A stretch of 64,000 nucleotides of DNA from Antedon mediterranea (GCF_964355755.1 NC_092672.1:35212501-35276500); one strand, 5' to 3'; shown: positions 11,272 to 24,393, numbered from the stretch's first letter. Numbers and translations are program-made. The notes: generated by a model from the letters alone, not told the origin.

Positions 11272-13133
11272 ATGTCTCGAGTTGTTCGTGGACCAGCAGG
11301 TAATAATGAATGTAGAATTTATGTAGGAAATTTGCCTCCAGATATCCGTGAAAAAGAAATCGAAGAAATTTTTTACAAATATGGAGACATTGCTGATATT
11401 GATCTGAAGGGAAAGGACAAACGAGGACCACCGTTTGCATTTGTAGAATTTCTAGATAAAAGGTAAGATGATAGCCATATGCGTATTAAGCGTTATAATT
11501 CATGGAATTCATAATTTAAAATATACATAAACTGGATTCTGTATTAAAATTCAGGTGAGATTTTCAATGAATAAAATAGCCAGGCCCATCCATGATAATC
11601 CATCAGGTCATTAACACTGCACACAATGCCTGGCGGCGGTTACGTTTATGGGACTTTTTATGCTGTAACTTACTCCCACTCCCTACCCCAGTTCAGTTAG
11701 TTGTGCTACACTACTAAAGACCTAAGTACTACTACTTCCTATGCCTGTAGTATTAATTTATTAATATTAGGCTGTTATTAAAGTATTTATTTGCATATAT
11801 TATTTAAAAATAGAATTTTACAGTACATGTACTAAGTAGTACTGGTACTTTTATACCAGTCGCTATTTAGTGAGTGTTCCGTTTTTCCAGAGATGCAGAA
11901 GATGCAGTAAATGGTAGAGATCGATACGACTATGAGGGTTATAGGCTCCGTGTAGAGTATCCCAGAGCAAGCCGTGGCGGAAGGGATGGTGGACACGGTG
12001 GTGGACGTGGAGGAGGTTACGGAGGAGGACGAGGAGGTGGTGGTTATGGTGGACGTAGAGATGACCGCGATGGTGGAAGAGGGAGAGGTCCACCAGCAAG
12101 ACGATCAAAATTCAGAGTTTTAGTGTCTGGTATGCATAAGAAAATCAAAGAGTAAAAGTATTTAAAAGATTTCAGTGTAGTGCCCTCAAGTTAAATTGAC
12201 TCAATAGCATTTTTCTTTATTTAAGGTATACTATTTAAAGAAACTAAGGTGAATTGTCATTATAGCTAAGATATACATACTGTACACTGTAACAGCATAA
12301 ATTTAATAATTTCAGGTCTCCCTTCAAGTGGCAGTTGGCAGGATTTAAAAGACCACATGCGCGAAGCTGGCGACGTTTGTTTTGCCGATGTTTTCCGAGA
12401 CGGCACTGGTGTTGTTGAATTTGTCAGGGAAGAAGACATGGATTACGCTGCCAGAGAATTACATGACACAAAATTTAGATCACATGAGGTAGTCTTTTTT
12501 TCAGTATTTTATTAAAAAATATTTTGGACATATCGAATTGACATATAAATTAGTAGACTTTTATTGTATTTTAAATATCTCTGTGCTTTACATTATGCTT
12601 CTCCCTCGGTAGGTTTTTGAGATACATAAATGTACTGGGGTGGATTGCTATAAAACAGTCTTAACTGATGGTCTTAACTCCCCGATTAAAGCCGGCTTTA
12701 TCAGATAGACTGTCTTATTAAAGCCACTCCTGATAGACCATTGCTATAAAACAGTCTTAAATTAGACCACGTAAAGTAACAAATTGAGGGCGTATTTTAA
12801 AGACCGTTTACAGGTTATAGCAATGGTCTATAATATAAGACTACTTGCTACGTCACGAATTATAGCCGGCTAAGCGCTAAGACCGGTTATAGACCGCTTA
12901 TAGCAATCCGCCCCTGTTTGTTTGTAAGGAGATACTAAAAATAACATGTTTCCTTACAGGGCGAAACTTCATATGTAAAAGTGAAAGCTGACCCACTTGG
13001 GAAAGAAGGAGGACACAGCAGGAGTAGGTCACGAAGCGCGTCTCCGCCTCCTAGAAGACAGCGTTCATCGCCGCAGTATGCTCAGCACAGATCACGATCC
13101 AGCTCACGTTCTTCGTCAAGTTCCCGACGTTAA
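11272..13133 (+). CDS. SRSF1-like: SR splicing factor SRSF1/SRSF9 type, copy A
   Basis: Exons 11272-11462, 11891-12129, 12316-12488 and 12960-13133 encode about 258 residues. SRSF1-type proteins bind purine-rich exonic enhancers and recruit the spliceosome in the nucleus. RRM1 has RNP2 CRIYVGNL (residues 14-21) and RNP1 [10 protein letters not shown] (51-60). A glycine/arginine-rich linker fills exon 2. The pseudo-RRM carries the diagnostic SWQDLKDHM and GDVCFADV. The tail is a short RS/SP domain with RSRSRS. The N-terminus [20 protein letters not shown] resembles SRSF1 more than SRSF9, while the neighbours match the human SRSF9 locus, so it is probably the pre-duplication pro-orthologue. Relative to copy B it has two extra residues (Gly-Lys-Asp in place of Asn) before RNP1. 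A polyadenylation signal AATAAA lies near 13238. Confidence 0.95.
12637..12914. mobile_element. TIR element, about 278 bp, in SRSF copy A intron 3
   Basis: Ends GGGGTGGATTGCTATAA and TTATAGCAATCCGCCCC are inverted repeats. The interior has further self-complementary modules (AGACCATTGCTATAAA against TTATAGCAATGGTCTA). No coding capacity. Confidence 0.8.
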
Positions 13134-13886
13134 AACACGAAGCTTCACTTAGCCTTGCTGATGCTATGTGCTTTGGTAGATGTCACATGTGAATCTGTTA
13201 ATTGTTACGTACGTGACTTTTTTTATAGCATCTTGTTAATAAAGTATTATTGATATATTATCCAAGACGTAGAATCAACTGCCAGTTGGTTAGATACGAT
13301 ATTTTTACAAACTTTGTGTTAAATAATCTGAAAAAAATGTTTAGTATATTAAGTATGATGTAAAGGCCCTTTATAAGAAAACTTGAATATATCCGAGTTC
13401 TGTTTTAGAAATTCAAATTTTGGACATTCAGATCTAAAGAAAACTTAAATTTTTTACATCAGTCCATTCGATCATATTTGAGTTTTTGATGTTTTCTAAA
13501 CACCCTTTCTTACTTCTATTATCTTAAGGTAACTTGTATAATGAATTGAAAAAAAAAATAAATAGTTCTGTAGGTTTGTGAATGGACACAAATTTCTACT
13601 AAAAATGTTTTGCTTATGTATAGTGATTCTGTAGAGTATGGGTACATTATAAGCCGATATGGGTTCTTCAGCTGGTCTTATTGTACAATATTATCCTCAT
13701 GGTGTATGTCCTGTGGACATGTGCTTGATTAAGACATGAATGGTGTTTATTTTAACAAATGTTTTCTAACTTTGTACAGTGTATTAAAAATGTGTCCTTT
13801 TAAAATTTCTTTTTTGTTTTTCAAATAATTAATTGAGAGTGGATAAATAAAAAATCAAGATGTTTATTCTTTAGAAAATGTGATAT

Positions 13887-14210
13887 CGTTTGGTTGATCA
13901 TTGTGTTCCTATAAATTAACAGTGTTTCTGTTTTCATTGTTTAGGATCAATGGTAAGGATCAAAAGGACCTTCAAAGGATTTCATTTGATATTAAAAAAG
14001 GGATTAACAGAGGGATTAAGGAATCATTTTAGGAATCATTTGGAAAGGAAGTGGCAAACCCCATATTTAAGGATCCTAGTGTCGATGGGAAGGAGGAGTC
14101 CCGTTCAGATCGGCAGTAAACAAATTTATCCATTAGGAATGCAATTCTGGAACCAGGAAATCAATTCATTCTGGATCTAAGGATCAACTAGGATTTGGAT
14201 TAAAACAACT
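13887..14210 (+). promoter_or_regulatory. Conserved alternative 3' exon/acceptor block, SRSF copy A
   Basis: About 120 bp from CGTTTGGTTGAT to GGGATTAACAG is nearly identical to 19502-19624 downstream of copy B, although the surrounding DNA is not conserved. It contains a branch-point-like TAAATTAAC, a pyrimidine-rich tract and TTTAG (acceptor end 13944), then about 20 GGA triplets in roughly 260 bp. Splicing from exon 3 to this acceptor would read Asp-Gln-Trp-stop and remove the RS domain. Function is inferred. Confidence 0.55.
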
Positions 14211-14462
14211 ACTAACCCTCCAGTTGGCACCCTTGGGTCATGCTCATACATTCATAGGTTATTGGATTATAATTTACATTTCTGGGAAAATGGCAACTGC
14301 TGGTGATTACTTGATTGTAGGACAATATTTTTCAAACCCAAATTAAATGCGATTAAAAATAATCCAAAAAACTAAATTTAGAATTTTTTTTTGAAAGTTT
14401 ATTTTGAAAATCATTTCCTTTACTCATTAAATAAAACAATTTTATCATGAACTGGAGAATAT

Positions 14463-14597
14463 ACGTCTACACTATCAAACTAGTTTGACAAAAAAGTGTG
14501 ATGTGCCCAAATATGGTAGTGATATTACATCATGCCCATATATGGGCACATCACATTTTTTTGTCGCATAAATTTTGGTAGTTTAGACAGAACTTTA
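14463..14597 (+). mobile_element. MITE family 1, copy 3
   Basis: GTCTACACTATCAAACTAGT left end, TTTAGACAGAACTTTAG right end, with one CAAATATGGTAGTGATAT module. Intergenic, downstream of SRSF copy A. Confidence 0.8.
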
Positions 14598-16194
14598 GAT
14601 TCTTTGAGATTTGCTTGGATAATGAGGATAGCAGTCTGAAATTTTGTAATTGAAATAATTTAAGATAAAAAGCGACAAATTGTTATTAAAGTGCTCCTTT
14701 CTTTGCAGCTCTTCTACAGCACAGGAAACCTTGTTATAGACCTACTTTTTTTCAGGGGATGGTCCCCTAAAAATGGGTATAGCAGAAACTGCATATTCTA
14801 TCCTGTGGTGATATTGGAATTCATTTACTAGGAGAAAGGATTGAGGATTTGTAATGAATGATATTATTTTTTTGCGACTAAACTCCCCACTGAAGATTGT
14901 TATTGTTCAATATGTACTGTAATGTATACAAATTTTACGCGAGTGCAATATTAGAAAACGGAGTTACGGAACCTACAGTTGTAATCATCTCGAGAATAGG
15001 AATTGAGGAATTTCCATGGTTATGTCACGGATGAACACAAGCTGAGAATTGTTTCAGAGGCCTAACAATTATTTGTCTTTGTTGCATCCACTGTTAAAAA
15101 TCTATAATTGCTACTAATGTTAGGATGATTGATTATGTCATCATTTTGAATTTAGCAAAATTAAATTTGACATCCTTCATATGTGTACAGATTAACATTG
15201 GTTTTTGTAATTGATTATTGTGTTGATGGCGTTCTTCACATGTGTACAAATTAACATTGGTTTTTGTAATTGATTGCGTTGATCAGCAAAATATTTTGTT
15301 TTGTCAAATTATTGAAACACTTACTTTAAAATCCTTTTTGTTCTTATTCTTTTTCTAGTTCATTTTTATTCAAATAACCAAATAAATATAATTATATTTT
15401 CTTCCATAGCACAGATTTATGAATGAGTGGCGGATCTAAAACATCCTCCCATCCCCATCCTTTCCCCCAGAGGGATTTAAAAGGAGCGCATACCTGCCCT
15501 AAGCTATCCTCTCACCCCCAGAGGTTGATTTAGAAAGATGTGCAAACCGGTACCGCCCCCCCCCCACCCCCCACACGGTATCGCTCAAACTGCTGCTGGA
15601 TACACCTCTGATCCCCACACAGCATTTTTCTAGCTTGTCATCATAGGCCTAATAAAATTAATCAACTTGCCTGTGTTCAATGTTTTCATAGTCTACATTA
15701 TTTTTTATATTCTGTAGTTATGTTATTATAGCTATATATTTTACGTACATTTTTGCCACTGACAACAATAAATGTAATCATTTTTTGAAATAAATTAAGT
15801 GGAATAATGTGTACTATATATTCAAAAGTTACTGTATAGTTAAATAATACTCGAGAAAGAAGTCATGTGTATTCATTTAACTGGTTTTAGTAACGTAATA
15901 CTGTACTGAAAAATGGGCAATCCCTTATTTAAAATTTAGCTTCTACTTATACAGATATAAATCGTGAACCTGCTGTACTAACTGTATAGCTATAGGTAAA
16001 TTATTCTTTTTAATCTGTAAAACGAAAGAGGGCGCCTGTCAAACAAGCAGATCCTTCCAACAAGCGGCTGGTCGCTGGTGTTACGTTTGTGTATAATTTT
16101 GTTGGATCGGTCGCAAAAGGATTATTGTTTGGGTCACAAGATTGATATTTTTACTCAATTTGCTGGCATTAATTAATTGTTCAATACGTGAAAT

Positions 16195-18696
16195 ATGTCT
16201 CGAGTTGTTCGTGGACCAGCAGGGAATAATGAATGTAGAATTTATGTAGGCAATTTGCCTCCAGATATCCGTGAAAAAGACATCGAAGATATTTTTTACA
16301 AATATGGAGACATTGCCGATATTGATCTGAAGAACAAAAGAGGACCACCGTTCGCATTTGTTGAATTTCAAGATAAACGGTAAGATAATTAATAAAAAAT
16401 ACATGAATTGCATATTATATAGGGCCTACTTGTATATAATTAGGTTCAATTTAATCTTCTATCTAGCTATTTATTGACTAGAATAAAGCTAGACTAGCTA
16501 GGCCTACATAACTTGCTTGTTGAATCTCCGATAAGCAAGTTTCAGCTGCCAGGTATGAAATGCCCAAATTCATGGCGCGCCACAAATGACAAATATCCAG
16601 TTTTGCAATGTTGCTTTAATTTTAAACCCCGTTTTAAACCAATTCATGTGGTCTTTCAAATCCTGCCAACTGCCACTTGAAGGGAGCCCTGAAATTATTA
16701 ATTAGTAGTATTAATTAGTACTGAAATGTCCATATCTTTAATTCTTGTTTTCTATTCCAGAGATGCAGAAGATGCAGTCAATGCCAGAAACCGTTACGAT
16801 TACGATGGTTACAGACTACGTGTGGAGTATCCGAGAGCAAGCCGAGGTGGTGGTGGTGGAGGCGGCGGAGGAGGGGGTTATGGAGGAGGACGAGGAGATG
16901 GTCCAGGAATGAGAGGTAATGATAGAGAGGGAGGAAGAGGGAGAGGTCCACCAGCAAGACGATCAAAATTCAGAGTTCTGGTGTCTGGTACGTAGAGTTA
17001 CTGTATTTTGAATTTCCATAATTATTGCTATTTAATATGTACTGTATTATTACTTATTATCGTATAATAATTATGATTAATATAACAAAATTAATAATTT
17101 CAGGGCTCCCTTCAAGTGGCAGTTGGCAGGATTTGAAAGACCACATGCGTGAAGCTGGCGACGTTTGTTTTGCTGATGTTTTCCGAGACGGCACTGGTGT
17201 TGTTGAATTTGTCAGAGAAGAAGACATGAATTACGCCGCAAGAGAATTACATGACACAAAATTTAGATCACATGAGGTACTGTATGATAAAAGATTTAGT
17301 TTCCATCTTTTTTACAATAAAACGTCTACCTACCGTATATTTCGGTGTATAAGTCGCACCTGTGTATAAGACGCACCCCCAACTGAGAGTAAAATATCGG
17401 TATTTTTTATATCGTCGATGTATAAGACGCACCTTATATTTCATCAAAACAATGTTTTTTTAAATTGTAATCAATATTATTGTGATAATATATTTTGTTA
17501 TATCTACAACGGCGTCCTTTATTTAGGTTTTTTCTTACCTAGGCTCGGCCGCGCCCAGCCTCAACAAGTTCTTTCTAACTTGTTATTCATGAGTTTCGCC
17601 GCAACATCGAGTGCATGACCGTGTGTGAAACACGCACGTGTGTGGGCTAGCCTCGCTCGATCATTTCGAGAGGGCGCACGTTTTCACGGACAATCGTATT
17701 CGATTAGTATCTATGTATCCGAGAAGTGTGTACGCTAGGTCCATGCTATAATCACCTGGAGAATATACTAGTCGAATACCGTACACCATGTGGCCACCAA
17801 AAGAAGGGCTTGCGCTTGGGGTACGGCGATCGTGCGTATAACTACTGTATAAATAAATACTATTCCAATCGTACGACGTAAACGTTTACAAATGAAATTT
17901 TATCGGAGCGCCATAATGAACAAATCTTTTCATCATATTTAGTATAACATCATGCTAAAATGACTTGAAAACTAGGCCTAGGCTAGGCAGAAGCAGGTTG
18001 CCGTTACGTTAGTTAGTTACTGTAGCTAGGCCTAGCCTACTCAGGCCTAGCAAACGAGGTGACGATAGCCTAGGCCTAGGCCTATGTACAATCTGTGTGG
18101 TGAGGCATTTATGTTCGGTGTATAAGATGCACCCTTAATTTGGAGGTCAAATTTGCGTGTCAAAAGTGCGACTTATACACCGAAATATACGGTATATGGC
18201 TGCGTGGTTAAGGAAGAGGCGCCGTATACCGTACCTAAAAAGCCAGTTCAGTATCGGCATGGGTTCACTCCTATTTCTGGTGGTGGAACCAGTCTTCTCG
18301 GATAAGGGATATAAACCGTAGGTCCAGTGTACAATGTTATTTGAGATGAGTAGGGAGTTACCCTGGTGAACTGGTTCACAAAATCACCTCTGCATCAGTG
18401 GGGATTAGCACCTATCTGATTGGACAGTCATTCATTTACTATTTACTAAAAAAATAAATAATAAAAATACTTGACATGCGAAAATTGTTATTTTTACACA
18501 GGGTGAAAATTCGTACATTAAAGTAAAAGCAGACCCAGTAGATATGAAAGGTGGTGGAGGGCGCCACAGCAGAAGTAGATCACGCAGCTTCTCTCCCCCG
18601 ATTAGAAGTAGAAGACCACGTTCATCGTCGTATCATCAAGGCCAGCAGCACAGATCAAGATCCAGTTCAAATTCTTCGTCAAGTTCCAGACGTTGA
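16195..18696 (+). CDS. SRSF1-like: SR splicing factor SRSF1/SRSF9 type, copy B
   Basis: Exons 16195-16379, 16761-16987, 17104-17276 and 18502-18696 encode about 259 residues, with the same exon structure and phases as copy A. RRM1 has [20 protein letters not shown] and [10 protein letters not shown]. The linker is a long glycine run followed by [13 protein letters not shown]. The pseudo-RRM has SWQDLKDHM and HDTKFRSHE. The tail is a short RS domain (SRSRSRSF, then [14 protein letters not shown]). Exon 3 is almost identical to that of copy A; introns and the linker have diverged. Intron 1 contains a perfect inverted copy of the intron 2/exon 3 junction (16645-16702 against 17090-17147). Intron 3 carries an 864-bp TIR element and a SINE. 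A polyadenylation signal lies near 18803. Tail-to-tail with GATC. Confidence 0.95.
16645..16702 (-). repeat. Inverted copy of own intron 2/exon 3 junction
   Basis: These 58 bases are the exact reverse complement of 17090-17147, which covers the last 14 bases of intron 2, including the AG acceptor, and the first 44 bases of exon 3. They match copy B, not copy A, at both positions where the two copies differ. Exon 2 (16761-16987) lies between the two arms. Confidence 0.95.
17331..18194. mobile_element. TIR DNA element, 864 bp, in SRSF copy B intron 3
   Basis: Ends TACCGTATATTTCGGTGTAT and ATACACCGAAATATACGGTA are perfect inverted repeats, extended by AAGTCGCAC/GTGCGACTT. Internal copies of GTATAAGACGCACC recur at about 17364 and 17419. 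No transposase frame is visible, so it is non-autonomous. A SINE lies immediately to its right. Confidence 0.85.
18195..18475 (+). mobile_element. tRNA-derived SINE
   Basis: Has a box A-like TGGCTGCGTGGTTAAGG and a box B-like GGGTTCACTCC at tRNA-like spacing. A non-tRNA body follows (GATAAGGGATATAAACCGTA, GGTCCAGTGTAC), then an A-rich tail of AAATAAATAATAAAAA. It abuts the end of the 864-bp TIR element. Confidence 0.75.
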
Positions 18697-18945
18697 ACAA
18701 ATTGCTGCTTTAAATGGCAATGATAATGATCTTTGTTTCGGTAGATGTCACATGTGAATCTGTTAATCGTTACGTACGTGACTTCTTTTTTTAGCATCTT
18801 GTTAATAAAATATTTTATTCAAGTTAGTAGCAAGCATAGAATTAATCAAGTTTAGCTTAGTTTGGTCAGATATTGTATATTTTGTTGAACAAGTCATAAT
18901 CCAGAAAACAGTATCTGAAAATGATTATTATTTATTATGCTATTG

Positions 18946-19112
18946 TTAAGCTGTCTACACTGTCAAACTGTATGTGACAAAAAAAATGTGGTGTGCCCAT
19001 ATATGGACATGATGATGTCATATCGCTACCATATTTGGGCATATCACTACCATATTTGAGCCCATCACACTTTTTTTATCATAACTAGTTTGATAGTGTC
19101 GACAGAGCTTTA
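18946..19112 (-). mobile_element. MITE family 1, copy 4
   Basis: TTAAGCTGTCTACACTGTCA at the left end and TGTCGACAGAGCTTTA at the right. Internal modules run in the opposite orientation to copy 1. Lies between the stop codon of SRSF copy B and its conserved downstream block. Confidence 0.85.
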
Positions 19113-19501
19113 GATTAGATAGTTCCCTTGATTGAAAATTGTAAAGTATAATTGGCTAAAATGTCTACCGATTGGTGATGGTTTACTAATGAATTGTATC
19201 ATTAATTACTTAGCTTATTGTGGCATGCCCATTTACACATTTTTTTTATCTGTTGAACGTTGTTTGTACTCATAAAGTGTACGTGTTTTAACCATAAAAT
19301 GACCTTCGGGAAAAATGTTTTAAACTTTCTGCTAGGTAAATATGGAATACGGAGTCTAGTAATTGGTAAGAATAGGACCGAATTTATATGTTGATATTAC
19401 ATTATATAAAAAAATGTTTTGTAAACTTTGTATTGTATTCAAATTATTTATTTAGATTAGATAAATTAAGATATTACTTTCATCTTTGGAAACCAGTCAG
19501 T

Positions 19502-20345
19502 CGTTTGGTTGATAATTGTGTTCCTATAAATTAACAGTGTTTCTGTTTTCATTGTCTAGATCAATGGTAAGGATCAAAAGGACCCACAAAGGATTTCATT
19601 TGATATTTAAAAAGGGATTAACAGTGCTAAAATATTTGTTAATATTCAAATTATAAAAATTCAAAAATTTTTAATCAAGAGGTGGATTCGCTTTTGGAAT
19701 ACAACTATTCATAGGATTACTTTAGGAAAACGGAACCCTTTATGTAGTTCGTGGAAAGCAATTGGAGGATTACAATTTCATCCTAGAGATTCCTTCAGGA
19801 AACCACAGGGAAGTCACTGGAATTCATAAGAGAATCAACCGTGTAGGATTCACACTCCTGATAAATCTCCTAAACCTCTAAAAAGAGGAATTTTCGGATA
19901 GTTAATTCAATTTTTTGTCTTTGATAATTTAAAAAATATGTATATTTGGATAACATTTAAAATAGGATGAAAACGGTATTTACTCTGGATATGGAATTCT
20001 GCTAGTACTTTCCTCAGGATCCAAGTGGCCTTGCATTTATTTCAAAAGGATCATTTTATTTTGGATTCAATAAATCAGAATCCTATAGGAATTCACATTA
20101 GGATTAATGGAAGCCTCAAATAATTCAAAGGAAAAAACAGGAATTGAATGTCCTTATATTTCAAAAGGATCAGTGTTCGATTAACAAAATTAAGGAATAG
20201 GAATTCACATTTAGGATCAAAGGAAAAATGGTGGGAAAGCAATCGCATCAGGAAAAAATCAGTACAGTACCTCAAAATTTGATTTATACCTTCAGGATCA
20301 AATTTTCATAGAAAACGATTGGATAAGGAATCTGAAAAGGGGTCA
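19502..20345 (+). promoter_or_regulatory. Conserved alternative 3' exon/acceptor block, SRSF copy B
   Basis: Counterpart of 13887-14210: same TAAATTAAC branch-point-like motif, pyrimidine tract and AG (acceptor end 19559), followed by about 780 bp dense in GGA and AGGA. Exon 3 spliced here would read Ile-Asn-Gly-Lys and soon stop. The frame differs from copy A while the DNA is conserved, which argues for an RNA-level role. Function is inferred. Confidence 0.55.
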
Positions 20346-21231
20346 GTATGCTCTATAGCTTATTGATGGTGACATAACTGTAAAACAATTTTATTTCAAT
20401 TTTAAATGATTTTATTCTTGTAAAATAGTTTTCATATTGTGTCCATTTAACAATTTTCTTGCAGATTTTAGATTGTGGACTTCACTCCTGCAGATATGTA
20501 TAGCAATCTTGTTGAATAAATTTTTGATTTTCAATTTAAACCGTTTTGTTTTGTATTAATGTCTTTCCTATGAAACATGTGGCACAAGCAAAGAGGTGAT
20601 ATTAAGGCGAATGCTAGAGGGCGGACTGTGTGTGCAGTGAAGGTGAATCTTATGGATAAGTTCTCTACAAGATGGATGGCAATTTTTAAACAGATTAATA
20701 ATACAGTACTGTAATTGATTCTATTTTGTGAAGAAACATATGAAAAAAGACAAGGCAAATATTTAGTTTAAATGTGTATATATTTTTTAGATTAACTATA
20801 TCGAGAATGACATAGAAATATTACTTTATAGAAACAAATTCTTACAATTTGTACATAAGGATCATTTTAGAATTCATGCACCATGATTACGCTCTCTTTG
20901 CTCTTAGCTCCCTGGCGCCCCAAAACATTAATATGCAGCTTAGTGATATCGGTGTGTCCGATTGGTTGATTTGCTGCCAGCCATATTTGAGAGCCCATCA
21001 CAGAAGGATGTGTTTTGCGATTCGAATGCATTGGAGTTGACAATCTAGCTTTCGGCTATAAAATCTTCATCCTTCCACCAAGTATGCCAGCATGCTAAGA
21101 TAAGCAATGTAGCATTTCTGTAACTGTACAACATACAAACAACATAACTCATTCAAATTCAATCTGGACTGTTACTTCTACCTATAAAAAAAAAAAAATA
21201 TATATATATTTTCTATTGGGTCAGCAGAGCA

Positions 21232-22255
21232 TTAGCCGTAAATACTACAATCAATCAATGATACTTGACCTGCTGATGGGACCACAAAGTACTCTTCACA
21301 GGTTTTAGCAGCATTTCTCATTATTTCTTCAACATTGCCTCCTTCAGTTTCTACATCATCTCTCAACGGACAAGTTCTAAAAAATAAAAGAATTATCAAT
21401 TCGTTGTACTGTTATTTATAAATTCGATTTTGAACATAATTGGATATGTTCCAATGTGGATGTAGCTACCAGATTCCGGTGTACCTCTCTTATTACCTGT
21501 CTTCTAATACTGAATGCATTGGTTCAATCCCTGTTGTGTCAATTAAAGTAATTTGATCTGCGATTCTAATTACTTTGTTCAGCTTTTCAATACCCTCCTG
21601 ATTAGCGAATTTAACCAGCGCTAGTTTTTCCAATTTTTCTACCGTTTCAAAGTCTATTTTTGTTTCCTAGAAAAAAATTAAGTACCGAAAGTTTAATAGA
21701 ATACCATTAATAAAAGTTTGAACATTAATATAGTCCGACGAAAAATAAAAATTGCTTCAAAAACAAATACAGACCTCTGGTAATGTGGATTTGTCAAATT
21801 CCTTCCACACAGACTTTCTTGGAATCTAAAATTTAAAATAACTCATTGAATGAATTAAAGAACTATATATTAAGATTAGAATTAAAATTTAAAAAAATAA
21901 ATGTATGTATGTGTTAAACTATTAATTATTATTTATGTAAAATCTAAATAAAATGGTAATTATTTATTTATTATTAAAAGGGAGCAGCAGGAGAAACTCC
22001 CTGGAAAGCGGATGCCTATCGCCGCGAGGCTGTGCGTGGCTGTGTGATCTGCTGCTTGCCTGGGCCTAGCGACTAGGCCTGCATAAAATGATTGGTTTGG
22101 TGGTCTATACTTACTGCAGGATGAAAATGGTTTTGTGATGACGAACAAATAAAACGATTCAAATGAAATATATTTTGTTTTTTAATAATTATACAACATT
22201 TAGTGTATTTTAAACATTTTGAAAACAAAATGTTTTGCAACAAGGGCGCTGCCAT
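21232..22255 (-). CDS. GATC: Mitochondrial Glu-tRNA(Gln) amidotransferase subunit C, 4 exons
   Basis: On the minus strand, exons 22255-22115, 21825-21775, 21666-21497 and 21376-21232 join in phase to 168 residues. GatC belongs to the GatCAB complex that converts misacylated Glu-tRNA(Gln) to Gln-tRNA(Gln) in mitochondria. Exon 1 gives a basic, Cys-rich 47-residue leader suited to a mitochondrial presequence, starting at a good context (AAGATGGCA). Exon 3 has the family signature VEKLEKLALVKF and GIEPMHSVLEDR; exon 4 has CPLRDD and the C-terminal EEYFVVPS. The exons are short and no single frame covers the protein, so a plain ORF scan misses it. Head-to-head with TRIAP1 and convergent with SRSF copy B, as in human. 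Confidence 0.93.
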
Positions 22256-23198
<943 letters not shown>

Positions 23199-23959
23199 TG
23201 AAAACATGACAATGATGCAATTAACATTGAACTGTTTAATAATATATCATTTTATAATATTGAAATTTAATATGAGCAGCTGAATGAAATAACTGGCCTA
23301 GGAGTAAAATATCATGATGAATACAATTATACTTCCTGGTGTAGATATATATAGTCTGGATTATGCTGGTACCTACAACTAAAATGTAGAGATACTTACA
23401 GGATTTAATGCAATTTTGTATTCGTCGTAAAACATATAATTTAATTAATTATACTGGAAAATAATTCCATGAGAAAGTGATTTCCTAGTGAGATAAACTA
23501 TTGGTAGTATATAAGTTGGAATTGATACATTGTTGTAAAGCAGGTAGGCTAAATGGTCATTAAAAAATGATACATTTTATGTATTATTTACACAGTAGTA
23601 TAATAACTTTATCCATAAATAAAATTATTTATATATACAAATATGCATATCGGTATTGATCAGCTCCACAATGCTCCAACCAGGGAGGTATACCTATGAT
23701 TAAATAAATATGTATATCGTAGTAGTTATAATTGTGCTTTGTATGTAGGATTTATAAAAAAAGAAACCAAACCATGTTATAATTTGCTTTAAAAATAAGA
23801 TTTATTTAATATTTTCTCGATTGGACAGTTGCTTGAATGTTTTTTATATTTAAAATAATTGATTATTGTTGCATCATCAAAACAAATAAAAATAATAAAA
23901 TGTTTGTTGTTAGCCTTATATTATGCTGTATTTTGATTGGTTAATTATTCATGTGATGG

Positions 23960-24055
23960 ACGTACACGTCACATATCATCACAACCTCCCGCGGTCCCCT
24001 TTTTCGCGAGGTGCCTCCATAATAAACGAGTTGTCAATTTGGTTTGGAATATGCG
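23960..24055 (+). promoter_or_regulatory. Candidate SMIM14 promoter and leader exon
   Basis: A locally GC- and CpG-richer patch (CCCGCGGTCCCC, TTCGCGAGG) preceded by GACGTACACGTCACAT, which resembles a CRE/ATF site. It ends in a strong donor, ATGCG|GTAAGT, at 24055/24056. The next matching acceptor on this strand is the SMIM14 coding exon at 27409. Inferred only from position and splice signals. Confidence 0.35.
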
Positions 24056-24393
24056 GTAAGTTTTGGGAGTTTTTTGACAAAGTTTCTGTAGGCTAGGCCT
24101 TACATATATTTGTAATGTTTCGGTTAGCAAATTATACCCACATATTACATTAACCAAAGACCTGGTTTTAATGGTGCTTAGGCTACAAAAGTATTGTCTA
24201 TTATTGAGTCGATGTTTGTTTTGTTTGGCTTCCGCCTTCTTGACAAGCCTAGGCCTAGTATTGAGTATAGTGGGTAGGTTGGATAGGTTTTGGCCATCAT
24301 GCATGCTCGCTCACGATGGATGATTATTTGATGACCTGCCTAGCCTAGGTAGGCCTAAGACCGTTCTTAATGGAGGTAGCAGTTGTACAAAGT

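Larger units (their letters stand above)
13134..16194. other. SRSF copy A 3' region and intergenic DNA
   Basis: Holds the conserved SRSF 3' UTR motif (GATGTCACATGTGAATCTGT, about 13180), the downstream conserved acceptor block (13887-14010), GGA-rich sequence to about 14210, and one MITE (14463-14597). A roughly 45-bp direct repeat containing TGTGTACA and ATTAACATTGG occurs at about 15180 and 15238. No other exon is supportable. Confidence 0.6.

Noticed and set aside
16081-16413. A 110-codon minus-strand frame over SRSF copy B exon 1
   Set aside because: It is the antisense shadow of a conserved coding exon.
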